Shown: one piece after another, positions 28,720 to 37,878 of the stretch | Layout: each line of letters opens with the position of its first letter | Numbering within the stretch: the stretch's first letter is position 1 | DNA from: Nostoc sp. NMS9 | GTDB lineage: Bacteria > Cyanobacteriota > Cyanobacteriia > Cyanobacteriales > Nostocaceae | DNA: 64,000 nt | Assembly: GCF_017114995.1 (NCBI RefSeq) | Contig: NZ_JABXKL010000020.1 | Span: forward strand, 23,440 to 87,439 | Reading direction: 5' to 3' | Translations under genes and position numbers: made by a program | Notes under the pieces: generated by a model | Seen by the model: the letters and a program-made list of their open reading frames with translations, nothing else | The model's database searches: none | What the model was told of the DNA's origin: nothing

Positions 28720-28929
28720 TTTGATCCTCAGAAGGTGGACGTTGACCCTCAGAAGCTCAATGTTGACCTTCAGAAGGTGAAAGTTGACCCTCAGAAGCTC
28801 AATGTTGACCCTCAGAAGGTGAAAGTTGACACTCAGAAGCTCAATGTTGACCCTCAGAAGGTGAAAGTTGACCCTCAGAAGCTCAATGTTGACCTTCAGA
28901 AGGTGGACGTTGACACTCAGAAGCTCAAT
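28720..28929. repeat. 21-bp minisatellite with a 42-bp alternating period
   Basis: Ten head-to-tail 21-base units (the first degenerate) of the form gttgaccctcagaag followed alternately by ctcaat or by gtgaaa/gtggac, so the higher-order period is 42 bases. One frame is open throughout (GTG at 28735 to the TAA at about 28935) and would encode heptads such as LNVDPQK and VKVDPQK. A GGAGG at 28704-28708 is too far from that GTG and points to a TTG in another frame, so translation is doubtful. Confidence 0.85.
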
Positions 28930-28971
28930 TTTTAAGTTTTAACTCCCTCCTCTTGCCCTGTGCCCGTGCCC

Positions 28972-29193
28972 CTACATTAGTTCTAGTCCACCTTGATAGC
29001 CAATCACAATACGTCCACCATCCTTGAGGATGTGGATTTCTATCTGGTCGCTAGCCCAAGTAATCTGGTCTTGGAAAGCCGGGTTTAACACCCGAATCCG
29101 TTGATTGCTAGAAGTCTGAGTTACACACGCTATATCAATACTTTCAAGGATTTCTTGAATACCTGCTATTCATTTGCTACTCAACTCAGCCAT
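28972..29193 (-). pseudogene. small gene interrupted by a stop codon
   Basis: From the ATG at 29193 the frame reads MAELSSK, then TGA at 29170-29172, then 65 further open residues (IAGIQEILESIDIACVTQTS, then IEIHILKDGGRIVIGYQGGL) ending at the TAG at 28972. The downstream part looks like a genuine small alpha/beta protein, but I cannot name the family. No good alternative start exists after the stop. It could be a pseudogene or a sequencing error. Confidence 0.45.
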
Positions 29194-29481
29194 TTTTACC
29201 CTGATTTTTAGCGTAGGCGTAGCCTGCCGCAGGCATCGCAAGCAGCAATTTTGCTACTCATTTTGTGCCCGCTCCAGAGGCGGAAGGTAAACATGCAGCA
29301 TTTATCACATTTATCAGGGGTAGCGTGATCTTACCGTCCCACTTCCCACAATGGAAAATCAACTTTTTCGGATCATGTATCAAGCTTTGGTAGAAATTGC
29401 TACAGCCAACACTTTCTTTAATGAGAGCAAGAAAATGAGGGGTTTTCAAACTTGATAAAATTTCAGTTACCCTGAATAATC

Positions 29482-29596
29482 ACAGATAAAGCAGCTTTGG
29501 CATCTTCTGTGCGAGAGAATACAGATAAAGCAGCTTTGGCATCTTCGTGCGAGAGAATACAGATAAAGCAGCTTTGGCATCTTCGTGCGAGAGAAT
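29482..29596. repeat. three direct 38-39-bp repeats upstream of the Hsp70-like gene
   Basis: Copies at 29482-29520 (39 bases), 29521-29558 and 29559-29596 (38 bases each, identical). The first differs by one inserted base. Each begins acagataaagcagctttgg and ends gcgagagaat. The last ends 11 bases before the ATG of the Hsp70-like gene, so the array occupies its promoter and leader region. Confidence 0.9.
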
Positions 29597-29607
29597 AAAT
29601 ATAAAAT

Positions 29608-31206
29608 ATGGCGATCGCAATCGATTTTGGTACTAGCAACACAGTTATTGCTCGTTGGAACCCTGTAACCCAGCAGCCAGAAACCCTGACTCTACCAGGT
29701 TTATCAATTAAACAAAGTCTCAATCCGCCACTTATTCCTAGCTTGGTTTATGTCGAAGACGCAACCCAAAATAAAGTCTTAGTAGGACAACAAGTACGCG
29801 ATCGCGGTTTTGATCTCAAAGGCGAAATGCGATTTTTCCGCAGCTTCAAACGCGGTATTGGTGCAGATATTCAAGGTTTCTTACCCGAATTAGATGGGCA
29901 AATTGTCACCTTTGAACAAGTAGGGCAATGGTTCCTTACTCAAGTAATTGAAGAACTAGCACCTTTGGAAGGTGGGTTAGATTCTCTTGTGTTAACCGTA
30001 CCTGTAGACAGTTTTGAAGCCTATCGTCACTGGTTGGGAAAAGTTTGTCAAGCCCTTCCCGTCGAACAAGTGCGAATGCTAGATGAACCCACAGCCGCCG
30101 CCCTGGGTTATGGCTTGGCAGATCAAGAAATTCTTTTGGTGATTGACTTTGGTGGCGGTACTTTGGATTTGTCCCTTGTCCGGTTGGATCGAGGTGTCCA
30201 AGCAACCACCAAACCACTCGGATTTATCCTCAAGTGGGGTAATAAGTCCTTGGCTGAAGATTCAAAACAAAAAGTCAAAACTGCCCGTGTACTGGCGAAA
30301 GCTGGGCAAAATCTGGGCGGTACTGATATTGATAACTGGTTAGTAGATTACTTTGCCAAAACTCAAGAATTGGCGGTAAGTCCTTTGACAACAAGATTGG
30401 CAGAACGGGTAAAAATTCAGCTATCGACCCAAAACCAAGCTAGTGAAGTTTATTTTGATGATGAGACATTTGAAAGCTATGAACTGGAACTAAACCGCGA
30501 CACTTTTGATAATATCCTTAAAGAACACGCATTTTTTGAATTATTGGATGAGTCGATGACGACATTGTTGCAACAAGCAAAACGGCAAGGGATAGAACTT
30601 CCAGATATTAATGCAGTTTTGTTAGTTGGTGGCACAGTGCAATTGCCAGCAGTGCAGACATGGATCAAACAGTATTTTGAGCCAGAAAAAATCCGTTGCG
30701 AACGTCCCTTTGAAGCGATCGCTCAAGGTGCATTACAGTTAGCACAAGGGATACAAATCAAAGACTTTCTCTACCATAGTTATGGTATCCGCTACTGGGA
30801 TCGCCGCAATCAGCGTCACAAATGGCATTCTTTAATTAAAGCTGGACAAGCATATCCGATGAGTCAGCCAGTGGAATTAGTCTTAGGCGCTTCTGTAGAA
30901 AATCAGCCCAGCATTGAATTAATTATGGGAGAATTGGGAGCAGATACAGCTAGTACTGAAGTTTATTTTGATGGCGATCGTTTAATTACTCGCCGTCTAG
31001 ACAATAGTGAAACCAGCGTCAAACCTCTCAACGATCAAGAAGGCGCGAGGACAATTGCCCAACTGACACCAACCGGATATCCTGGAAGCGATCGGATCAA
31101 AATTCTCTTTCAAGTTGATGAACAACGCTTTTTACGAATCACCGTTGAAGACTTATTAACAAATGACACACTTTTGGAGAATCAACTTGTGGCACAGTTG
31201 AGTTAG
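29608..31206 (+). CDS. Hsp70 family protein (DnaK-like, short form)
   Basis: A 532-residue Hsp70-type ATPase. The nucleotide-binding domain is complete: phosphate-1 IAIDFGTSNTVIARW, connect-1 region LDEPTAAALGYGL, phosphate-2 LLVIDFGGGTLDLSLV and the adenosine motif VLLVGGTVQLPAVQTWI. The C-terminal 150 residues form a reduced substrate-binding region. A true DnaK has about 630 residues and a lid; the lid is missing here. It is cytosolic and ATP-dependent, with unknown clients. The HIP1 octamer GCGATCGC forms codons 2-4. A direct-repeat array lies immediately upstream. No DnaJ or GrpE gene is adjacent. Confidence 0.92.
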   Translation: MAIAIDFGTSNTVIARWNPVTQQPETLTLPGLSIKQSLNPPLIPSLVYVEDATQNKVLVGQQVRDRGFDLKGEMRFFRSFKRGIGADIQGFLPELDGQIVTFEQVGQWFLTQVIEELAPLEGGLDSLVLTVPVDSFEAYRHWLGKVCQALPVEQVRMLDEPTAAALGYGLADQEILLVIDFGGGTLDLSLVRLDRGVQATTKPLGFILKWGNKSLAEDSKQKVKTARVLAKAGQNLGGTDIDNWLVDYFAKTQELAVSPLTTRLAERVKIQLSTQNQASEVYFDDETFESYELELNRDTFDNILKEHAFFELLDESMTTLLQQAKRQGIELPDINAVLLVGGTVQLPAVQTWIKQYFEPEKIRCERPFEAIAQGALQLAQGIQIKDFLYHSYGIRYWDRRNQRHKWHSLIKAGQAYPMSQPVELVLGASVENQPSIELIMGELGADTASTEVYFDGDRLITRRLDNSETSVKPLNDQEGARTIAQLTPTGYPGSDRIKILFQVDEQRFLRITVEDLLTNDTLLENQLVAQLS

Positions 31207-31290
31207 TCAACTAAAAGGATTCAAAAGTGGGATAACGCAATCGTCGAAATTGCGGATGTTGCGCCTTACTAAGGTCAATTGATGTTACCG

Positions 31291-31860
31291 TTACACCTTA
31301 CGAACCATTTTTAACCATCCAAAAACTTGATTGACAGTTAATGCAAGTTCAATTTCTGGTAATACAGGCAAAAAATCTTCTCTCTGGAGTAGCACTGGCT
31401 GCTGCTCCGGTAGAAATACCAAAATACTGAGGTCATCAGGGTCAAGAAACCATCCTAGACGACTGCCATACTTCAGACAGTGAAGAATGTTCCCAATTAC
31501 TTTGTTAGGTTTTTGTTCTGGCGAGAGAATCTCAATCGTCCAGTCTGGTGAAAGTTCAAAATTATCAGGTACTTCATCGTCAACTGTGAACGGTATGCGT
31601 TCCCACAGAAATACAGCTACATCAGGTACAATTGAGCGTTCCCCAAAGCTACACCGTAATTCGGGAAACCCATAGGCAATCTTCTGATTCTCTGTGACTT
31701 CATTGATAACAGCACAGAGTTTAACTTGTAAGCGGCTGTGTCTCCCTTTTGGCATTGGCTTTTGAATAATCTCTCCGTTAATATATTCACTGGCAGGCTT
31801 TGTTTCTGGGAGCTTCAGAAACTCTTCCAATGTGAGAGGTTGAGTAATTATGACGCTCAT
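31291..31860 (-). CDS. Uma2 family endonuclease (DUF820), second copy
   Basis: A 189-residue paralogue of the gene at 1201-1764, sharing LPETKPASEYINGEIIQKPM almost exactly. The nuclease-fold motifs are SIVPDVAVFLWERIP and DWTIEILSPEQKP, and LGWFLDPDD follows. Length is normal. The start is the ATG at 31860. It converges with the Hsp70-like gene, with 84 bases between the stops. Function is unknown, as for the rest of this expanded family. Confidence 0.87.
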   Translation of the reverse strand: MSVIITQPLTLEEFLKLPETKPASEYINGEIIQKPMPKGRHSRLQVKLCAVINEVTENQKIAYGFPELRCSFGERSIVPDVAVFLWERIPFTVDDEVPDNFELSPDWTIEILSPEQKPNKVIGNILHCLKYGSRLGWFLDPDDLSILVFLPEQQPVLLQREDFLPVLPEIELALTVNQVFGWLKMVRKV

Positions 31861-31899
31861 AGCTCCTGAATCCCTTGAAGATTGTTTTTAGTCTAGCAA

Positions 31900-31947
31900 G
31901 ATGTATAGACAGGTGCTTAACTTTGTGAACACACCCGTCTATACATC
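31900..31947 (-). terminator. hairpin after the L,D-transpeptidase gene
   Basis: GATGTATAGACAGGTG pairs with CACCCGTCTATACATC over 16 bp with one mismatch and a 16-base loop. It lies 38 bases beyond the stop codon of the minus-strand transpeptidase gene. Confidence 0.65.
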
Positions 31948-31984
31948 AAAGGAAAAATTGCAGATATTGATTACGAATTACCGA

Positions 31985-32509
31985 TTATTTCCTCACTACT
32001 ACTAAAGTTCCTGTTGAAGCCCAGTTGTAAAGATTACGAGCTTGTTTAACAGGTAAATTTACGCAACCGTGACTGACTGGAGTCCCAAAACGGTTATGCC
32101 AATAAGCGCCGTGAATGGCATACCCTCTATAGAAATACATTGTGTAAGGAACATCAGGAATGTTGTAGCCTCTGCCTCGCATCCGGTGAGTGCGATACTT
32201 AGAATTAATCCGAAATCTACCTATAGGTGTAGGAGTCGATCGCTTACCTCCAGAAATGCGGTATGAATGAACAAGTTTATGACCTTCCCATGCACGTAAA
32301 CGTTGCTCTGACAAATCAATTTCAATCCAGCGAGGTTGGCTAATATTATTAGTGCTGTTTTGATCGACTGACGTGGCTGTTGCTGTAGTCGAGTTGGGTA
32401 TACCTGTTAGCGGTGATGACCAAGAGAATAAAGTCACCACCATCAGCGCCACACCTGTACAAAAAGTTCCTGAAGAACGAATCCCACCACGGCGAATCCA
32501 AGTTTGCAT
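31985..32509 (-). CDS. L,D-transpeptidase (YkuD domain), copy 1
   Basis: A 174-residue exported enzyme. The N-terminal 40 residues hold a membrane or signal segment. The YkuD catalytic domain follows, with [16 protein letters not shown] at its start and the active-site block [20 protein letters not shown], containing His133, His147 and nucleophile Cys149. Such enzymes form 3-3 cross-links in periplasmic peptidoglycan or attach proteins to it. Length fits the single-domain class. A paralogue sits 500 bases upstream on the same strand with its own regulatory space, so the pair looks like an old tandem duplication. Confidence 0.93.
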   Translation of the reverse strand: MQTWIRRGGIRSSGTFCTGVALMVVTLFSWSSPLTGIPNSTTATATSVDQNSTNNISQPRWIEIDLSEQRLRAWEGHKLVHSYRISGGKRSTPTPIGRFRINSKYRTHRMRGRGYNIPDVPYTMYFYRGYAIHGAYWHNRFGTPVSHGCVNLPVKQARNLYNWASTGTLVVVRK

Positions 32510-33012
32510 TATGCCTCATCTTCTAAACTACGCAAAAATCATCAAGTGAAGTAATTTTCCAGAAAATTACAAATTTCCAGATCGACTACTTGCTTTCTAT
32601 GGAGGATTTACGCAATTCATCCGTTAATGCTTCTCAAGACAAGTCCTAAGTTAATCTGCATCCAATTTGCACATTTGTCATTTGTCCATAATTAAATGAT
32701 GAGTCTTAACTAGTGACTAATGACCAATGACTAATTACAAAGGACAATTTTTACAAAAATCTGTCATTTAAATGCTTAAATACAAACTTTCCCCAAATTT
32801 ATATTTGCATTTGTAATTTCATACAGGAATTGTCAGGATTTCCGCTTATTTTTTGGGCAAATCGTTAAATGCCCTTTTCTAGATTTTATTCCAAGTTCAG
32901 TAATTCCGACTCCGAAGATTCCCAGCATAAAATATTGCTGGGAATCACTTAATTGTCTTGATTTGTTGTTATTTATAATTTTACCTAAATTGCTTTTTGG
33001 CTGCTTCACCTA
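32510..33012. other. intergenic region between the two transpeptidase genes
   Basis: No gene is seen. It contains degenerate 7-base repeats around 32695-32745 (tagtgactaatgaccaatgac type) and a hairpin at 32918-32945 (ATTCCCAGCA paired with TGCTGGGAAT) that may terminate the upstream minus-strand gene. Confidence 0.6.
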
Positions 33013-33528
33013 CTATTTATGAATGACTATTGGTGTCCCTACTGATGCCCACTCGAATAGCCATTTTGCATGTTTAGGTGCGATATTCACACAGCCGTGG
33101 CTCACTGGAGTACCAAATCTCTTATGCCAATAAGCTCCGTGAATAGCGTAATTACCTTGGTAAAACATCGCATAAGGAACGTTGGGAACATTGTAGTTTT
33201 CTCCCTGCATCCGCGTAGTTTTGAACTTGGATTGAACCTTAAAAGTACCAACAAGAGTAGGAGTGGCTTTTTTCCCAGAGGAAATAGCACTTCCATAAAC
33301 CACTTTGTCACCTTGCCAAGCTATTAATCTTTGCTTTGAAAGATCAATTTGAATCCAGCGCTGATTTGATTGTTGTAATGTCTGGATTTTTTGTGCAATT
33401 ACTTGATTTTTGGAATTCGCCCAAACTTCACTGGTTCCAGTATTAGTAAAAACACTTAAGGACAGTGCTGTACCAGTAAGGAGTATTTGTAAGCGACGCA
33501 CCCAGTCAGGAGAATTTTGTCTTTTCAT
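33013..33528 (-). CDS. L,D-transpeptidase (YkuD domain), copy 2
   Basis: About 171 residues, starting at the ATG at 33528; a TTG at 33549 would add seven residues, and neither has a clear SD. It is closely related to copy 1: WIQIDLSKQRLIAWQGDKVV, then [20 protein letters not shown] with the conserved Cys and two His. The N-terminal hydrophobic segment around residues 12-30 is a signal peptide or anchor. It should act on periplasmic peptidoglycan. The two copies differ mainly in the signal and linker regions, which suggests either redundancy or different expression. Confidence 0.92.
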   Translation of the reverse strand: MKRQNSPDWVRRLQILLTGTALSLSVFTNTGTSEVWANSKNQVIAQKIQTLQQSNQRWIQIDLSKQRLIAWQGDKVVYGSAISSGKKATPTLVGTFKVQSKFKTTRMQGENYNVPNVPYAMFYQGNYAIHGAYWHKRFGTPVSHGCVNIAPKHAKWLFEWASVGTPIVIHK

Positions 33529-33641
33529 TTTAGATACACTCACACTCAAATCATCGGGTCTTGAGAAACTTATCAGGTTTCACCTTTATTTCCCTATCTA
33601 TTACTTTAATAGACGTGAATGTTTGATGATTTGATTCTAAG

Positions 33642-34274
33642 TTAACCTAACTGTTGCATTAGGTTTTTTGCCTGAGTTGCGATCGCTGACCAATTTCCCT
33701 CTGTGACAAGCTTTTGGGGAAATAATTCTCCGCTCAAACCGACAGCGATCGCTCCAGCTTGCAAAAATTCTTTGGCATTTTTTAGAGTCACGCCGCCAGT
33801 AGGAATTAAGGGAATCTCACCCAGCGGTCCTTGCAAACTTTTGATATAGTTAGTCCCTCCCACTGCTTGCACGGGAAACACTTTTACACAACTAGCACCT
33901 TGACTCCAGGCGGTAACAATTTCTGTAGGAGTCAGCGCTCCTGGTATGATAGGCACATTGTTTTCTTGTGCTGCTTTAATCATTGCCGAATCAACGTGGG
34001 GTGTGAAGAGGAATTGCGCCCCAGAGGCGATCGCATCTTGTAACTGCTGCACATTAAATAGCGTACCAGTGCCAACGATACAGGCTGGTAATTCCGACCG
34101 TAGTTGACTGATTAATTCCCCAGCCCGATCGCTATTCCAGGTAATCTCAATTAGCTGCATTCCCCCAGATGCTACAGCCATTGCCATTTGCTGCCCCAAT
34201 TCGATTTTAGGGGCACGGATAACTGCGATCGCTCGGTGTTTTTCCAACTGTGATAACCAAATTTGATTAGGCAT
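33642..34274 (-). CDS. eda: KDPG/KHG aldolase
   Basis: A 210-residue class I aldolase of the Entner-Doudoroff pathway, cleaving 2-keto-3-deoxy-6-phosphogluconate to pyruvate and glyceraldehyde 3-phosphate; many homologues also act on 4-hydroxy-2-oxoglutarate. The active site is complete: IEITW with Glu43, GTGTLFN, and the Schiff-base Lys131 in SCVKVFPVQAVGG, followed by the phosphate loop PTGGVTL. It is cytosolic. Start at the ATG at 34274. It stands alone; no edd or zwf gene is visible nearby. Confidence 0.93.
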   Translation of the reverse strand: MPNQIWLSQLEKHRAIAVIRAPKIELGQQMAMAVASGGMQLIEITWNSDRAGELISQLRSELPACIVGTGTLFNVQQLQDAIASGAQFLFTPHVDSAMIKAAQENNVPIIPGALTPTEIVTAWSQGASCVKVFPVQAVGGTNYIKSLQGPLGEIPLIPTGGVTLKNAKEFLQAGAIAVGLSGELFPQKLVTEGNWSAIATQAKNLMQQLG

Positions 34275-34389
34275 TTTGACTAGAGATTGGGGACTGGGAG
34301 TAGGGATTGGGACTAGAGAATAGTTTTCTCTCTAAAGTATTGAAGGGATTCAAAAAGGTAAAATTATAAAGAATCGTTACAACATAATC

Positions 34390-35070
34390 ATGTCAGCTAT
34401 CCAAACAACTGTAGTTCTTGCTATGACGGCCGATGGAAAAATTAGCGCCGTAGATCCGAAAGCGCCTCGTGAACCCGATGTAGTCGATCAAGCACACTTG
34501 GAATATCAAGCCTCCCTTGCCGATCTATTGCTGGTAGGAGCAGGGACAATTCGGGCTGAGGGGGGAACCTTTACAATTCGCGATCCCGAACTGTTGGCAG
34601 CACGTGAGGTTCGGGGTCAATCTCCCCAGCCGATTACTTGCGTTGTTTCAGCTTCCCTTAACTTATCGCCGGACTTGCCTTTTTTGAGTCAGGACATTGA
34701 GCGATGGATATTTACCACACGGACTGGTTTGCAGCGCAGTTCTGATACAACAACCTTGCAAAAACTGGCTGAATTAATTGATTTGGGAGATACAGACCTG
34801 GACTGGGATCGGGCCTACACCTTGATAGCAGAGCGGGGTCTTCACAAAGTCGTTGCTTTGGGAGGTGGCTCTTTAACAGCTGCTCTAGTTCAGGCAGGGC
34901 GAATTGACGATTGGTGGTTGACCATTTGGCCAGTAATTTATGGAGGAAAGCACGCCCCTAGCCCAGTGGAGGGAGAGGGTTTTGTCCCCAATACTGCTCC
35001 TCATCTCCAACTCATTGAAACTCGTCAGGTTGGAAGTGATTTATTTTTACATTACCGCACGGTCAAGTGA
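34390..35070 (+). CDS. RibD C-terminal domain reductase
   Basis: A 226-residue protein matching the RibD_C / dihydrofolate-reductase-like fold. It shows TTVVLAMTADGKIS, the nucleotide-contact loop LLLVGAGTIRAEGG, VVALGGGSLTAALV and WPVIYGGKHAPSP. The deaminase domain of bifunctional RibD is absent, so it is a stand-alone pyrimidine reductase-type enzyme that would use NADPH in riboflavin synthesis or on a related substrate. It is divergent from the aldolase, 115 bases away, and ends facing the HIT gene. Confidence 0.87.
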   Translation: MSAIQTTVVLAMTADGKISAVDPKAPREPDVVDQAHLEYQASLADLLLVGAGTIRAEGGTFTIRDPELLAAREVRGQSPQPITCVVSASLNLSPDLPFLSQDIERWIFTTRTGLQRSSDTTTLQKLAELIDLGDTDLDWDRAYTLIAERGLHKVVALGGGSLTAALVQAGRIDDWWLTIWPVIYGGKHAPSPVEGEGFVPNTAPHLQLIETRQVGSDLFLHYRTVK

Positions 35071-35194
35071 AAACGCGCTGCCAGAATTAAGCACTATGAT
35101 CCTTGATATTAAAAAGCAGCGGAAGAGGGGTACTTTTGCCCACAATTCCACTCAGTTTGTACCTTTTACCCTGCCCCTTGCCTCCTGCCTCTCA

Positions 35195-35551
<357 letters not shown>

Positions 35552-35674
35552 CTACCTACTTATCTGCTAGAGATTTTATATTAAGTCCACCTAATCACTC
35601 ATCATTGACAAAATTTGATGGTGCGGGTACACCCCAATTTACTGTTCGTTTAGGTTTTTTCAGGTAAAGCTATG

Positions 35675-35710
35675 AAAAAACCTGCTAATCTTTTAAAAAG
35701 ACTAGCAGGT
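35675..35710 (-). terminator. intrinsic terminator of the tRNA-Pro gene
   Basis: Read on the minus strand, ACCTGCTAGTC and GATTAGCAGGT form an 11-bp stem with one mismatch, followed by a run of six T residues. It lies just after the tRNA. Confidence 0.82.
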
Positions 35711-35725
35711 ATGGCTTATCATCAA

Positions 35726-35799
35726 TCGGAGCGGCGGGATTCGAACCCACGACCTCCACTACCCCAAAGTGGCGCGCTACCAAGCTGCGCTACGCCCCG
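35726..35799 (-). tRNA. tRNA-Pro (anticodon TGG)
   Basis: Read on the minus strand the 74 bases fold as a standard cloverleaf: acceptor CGGGGCG paired with CGCTCCG (one G-U), D arm GCGC...GCGC, anticodon arm CCACTTTGGGGTAGTGG with TGG as the anticodon, and T arm GTGGGTTCGAATCCCGC. The discriminator base is A; CCA is not encoded. A terminator follows. Confidence 0.95.
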
Positions 35800-35849
35800 G
35801 TCAGAATTCCTATCATATAACAAAACTCTAGGATAATCAAGAGGCAATT

Positions 35850-36215
35850 TTAAAAAACCTTAAGCATCCCACTAGCTTGCAGTAAATCTGGAACAGCAGA
35901 AGCATTCCATTTACCTTCTACACATCGCCCTGTATTCAAGATGAAGCGCAGACTGTAATCATGAGGATAGCCTTCCACTTCCATCCATAATAAATCGCTT
36001 TCGGCTTCACAAGTAATTTTTTCCTCTTCCATCAATTCAGTTACGAGTTGCTTCATGGTGTCTGCTAGCTGTGCTAGTAGACGACAAAAATCATTTAACT
36101 CGGCTTCGGTTAACTCAATTGCCCAATCATCTGTACCGACTAAACCTTTAAACTCAGGTGTATCGGGGTTCCAGCCAATACGCCAACCCGATCCAGTTTT
36201 GACAAGGCGTTCCAT
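35850..36215 (-). CDS. DUF1818 family protein
   Basis: A 121-residue protein of DUF1818, a family largely confined to cyanobacteria and plastid-bearing lineages. Typical segments are the N-terminal VKTGSGWRIGWNP, DWAIELTEAELNDFCRLLAQ, LLWMEVEGYP and FILNTGRCVEGKW. It is soluble with no signal peptide. Function is unknown. It lies upstream of the tRNA gene on the same strand and downstream of a secreted-protein gene; cotranscription with the latter is possible (65-base gap). Confidence 0.88.
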   Translation of the reverse strand: MERLVKTGSGWRIGWNPDTPEFKGLVGTDDWAIELTEAELNDFCRLLAQLADTMKQLVTELMEEEKITCEAESDLLWMEVEGYPHDYSLRFILNTGRCVEGKWNASAVPDLLQASGMLKVF

Positions 36216-36280
36216 AGTTTAGTTTTTTAAACGCAGAGGTACGCAGAGGTTTAACGCAGAGGGGCGCAAAGGAAAATTGA

Positions 36281-36931
36281 TCATTTTAGTAGTTCGGCAC
36301 CTCCTCGTTGTGGTGGCTGTGGGGTAGTTGATGTAGTTGGACTGGGTGCGGTGTTGGAGTTAGGGGGTACGGTGTTTTGGGAAGTAGGATTAAATATATT
36401 GACTAAGACTTGTACTAGGGCATCTCGTTGGCTGTGGGTGAGGCTTTTGATAGCTTTGCGATCGCCTTCTATGGGATTTTCCCGTAGTGCATCATTTCCT
36501 GGATAGGTAGTATCATACATAATTTCATTTGCACCCAGGTAATCAGCTAAAGTCAGCTTCCAATCTAAGCGATAAATGGGGGCCCGCCCTTTGGTATAAA
36601 TGTGATATCTAATTAGACGATTTGCTAAGGTATTGTTTTCGGCAACTTTCCCATTTTCTTTGCTGATATACTTATTTTCCCGTGGAAAATCTGGCAATTG
36701 CTGATAAACTATCTGCCAAACATCGCTAGGAGTGATTGTCTGGGCATCAGCAGGTTGGATACTAAATAAATTTCTATGTATTGATTTATCCGCCCCGGAA
36801 CCTAAAATAATTACACCCATTACCATTAATAAGGTAAGCAGTAGTGGTGTTAGCGGATAACTAAGGTTGAGCCAGCGCAAAGTTGCGAGTTTTGAGAAAA
36901 TTGATTTAAACAGAAATTTTTTCTCTTTCAT
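36281..36931 (-). CDS. conserved exported protein of unknown function
   Basis: A 216-residue protein. One N-terminal membrane segment (about residues 27-46, LTPLLLTLLMVMGVIIL) precedes a compact domain with ITPSDVWQIVYQQLPDFPRE, ANRLIRYHIYTKGRAPIYRL, DWKLTLADYLGANE and the helical LTHSQRDALVQVLVNIF. The last 35 residues are a Pro/Thr-rich tail. It is probably anchored in the membrane facing the periplasm. I recognise it as a cyanobacterial conserved hypothetical, with no known role. It lies downstream of rpoZ on the same strand, with a 75-base gap. Confidence 0.7.
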   Translation of the reverse strand: MKEKKFLFKSIFSKLATLRWLNLSYPLTPLLLTLLMVMGVIILGSGADKSIHRNLFSIQPADAQTITPSDVWQIVYQQLPDFPRENKYISKENGKVAENNTLANRLIRYHIYTKGRAPIYRLDWKLTLADYLGANEIMYDTTYPGNDALRENPIEGDRKAIKSLTHSQRDALVQVLVNIFNPTSQNTVPPNSNTAPSPTTSTTPQPPQRGGAELLK

Positions 36932-37005
36932 AGAACAATATTTTGGGCTTGCTGAGTGAAAATATGAATTTGCCTGATTCAGAATTCACCACTCAGCACT
37001 CTATC

Positions 37006-37242
37006 TTATAGTTCGCCGATAATTTCTGGTTGAGTCAATTCATCGGACATTTCGATAATTGCCCTTAGTACTGGCTTCATCATCGCATCTTCGTTGCTTT
37101 CAAAGTCTTCGTAACGCCGACGTTTAGCACGATTTGCTACCTGAACCGTAATGCGATAACGATTTGAGGCTGCACTAATCAGATCCTCAGCCCGGTGCAT
37201 AATCTGAGATTGAGTTGTCTCGAACTTAGAACGCTTTAGCAT
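37006..37242 (-). CDS. rpoZ: RNA polymerase omega subunit
   Basis: A 78-residue cyanobacterial-type omega subunit, which helps assemble and stabilise the beta-prime subunit of RNA polymerase. Recognisable segments are [32 protein letters not shown] and the acidic C-terminal helix [20 protein letters not shown]. Length is typical for cyanobacteria. Start at the ATG at 37242. It is the first gene of a possible minus-strand unit with the exported protein and the DUF1818 gene. Confidence 0.95.
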   Translation of the reverse strand: MLKRSKFETTQSQIMHRAEDLISAASNRYRITVQVANRAKRRRYEDFESNEDAMMKPVLRAIIEMSDELTQPEIIGEL

Positions 37243-37392
37243 AATCAGTGGTTCTTAGGGTCATTCTCCAGTGTAACAGCACTAAATCAGTCTACTGCTG
37301 TCTGTTAAATCGCCAGCAACCTCTCTATTGATAGAGGCTAAGATATTTTAGTAACTTTATAAGTAACTTGTAGTATTAAATAACGCACCCTC

Positions 37393-37812
37393 ATGGCTGA
37401 CCTTGTGGAAACTGCGATCGCAGCGGGTAATTTCAATACCCTAATAAAGGCTGCTAAAGCTGTAAATTTCATCGAAACTTTGAAAAGCCCTGGTTCTTTC
37501 ACACTCTTTGCACCGACTGACGAAGCTTTTGCTAATCTGCCAGAGGGAACTTTAGACTCGCTACTGCAAGATATTCCCAAGCTCCAGAAAATTGTGGCGT
37601 ATCATATCGCTAGTGGGGATGTTAGGTCTGATGATTTGGTACAGATTAATGAGGCAGAGACGCTTGAGGGGTCAATTGTAGCCATTGAATCTGCCGACGG
37701 TAAATTTAAGGTAAATAACGCCAATGTCCTGAAAACAGATATTTTAACAGACAATGGCGTGATCCATATCATTGATGCGGTGTTGATGCCTGCAATGGTG
37801 GCAGGAAAGTAA
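37393..37812 (+). CDS. fasciclin (FAS1) domain protein, second copy
   Basis: A 139-residue single FAS1 domain, related to the copy at 9037-9438. The H1 box is [17 protein letters not shown], the YHIASGDV segment is central, and the H2 box is NGVIHIIDAVLMPA. It lacks a signal peptide. It is divergent from rpoZ with a 150-base shared upstream region. Three 7-base repeat units start 13 bases after the stop codon. The role is unknown. Confidence 0.9.
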   Translation: MADLVETAIAAGNFNTLIKAAKAVNFIETLKSPGSFTLFAPTDEAFANLPEGTLDSLLQDIPKLQKIVAYHIASGDVRSDDLVQINEAETLEGSIVAIESADGKFKVNNANVLKTDILTDNGVIHIIDAVLMPAMVAGK

Positions 37813-37825
37813 TTTATGGGATGTG

Positions 37826-37846
37826 GGGCATTGGGCATTGGGCATT
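37826..37846. repeat. short tandem repeat, GGGCATT x3
   Basis: Three exact 7-base units just after the fasciclin stop codon, followed by pyrimidine-rich low-complexity sequence with ccccactccc motifs to about 37905, reaching the end of the converging GH13 gene. The same kind of tract (cccaatg in reverse sense) is found inside the debranching-enzyme gene. Confidence 0.8.
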
Positions 37847-37878
37847 GGTATTCTCCTTATCCCCTTGTCCCCCACTCC

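Noticed and set aside
28720..28929. CRISPR array
   Set aside because: Units are contiguous with no unique spacers and there are no cas genes; it is a minisatellite.
29258..29449. 63-codon minus-strand frame upstream of the Hsp70-like gene
   Set aside because: No convincing start signal or family resemblance; the region holds dispersed repeats.
29463..29723. Minus-strand frame through the three direct repeats before the Hsp70-like gene
   Set aside because: Its repeated peptide is simply the translated direct repeat, and it overlaps the start of the Hsp70-like gene.
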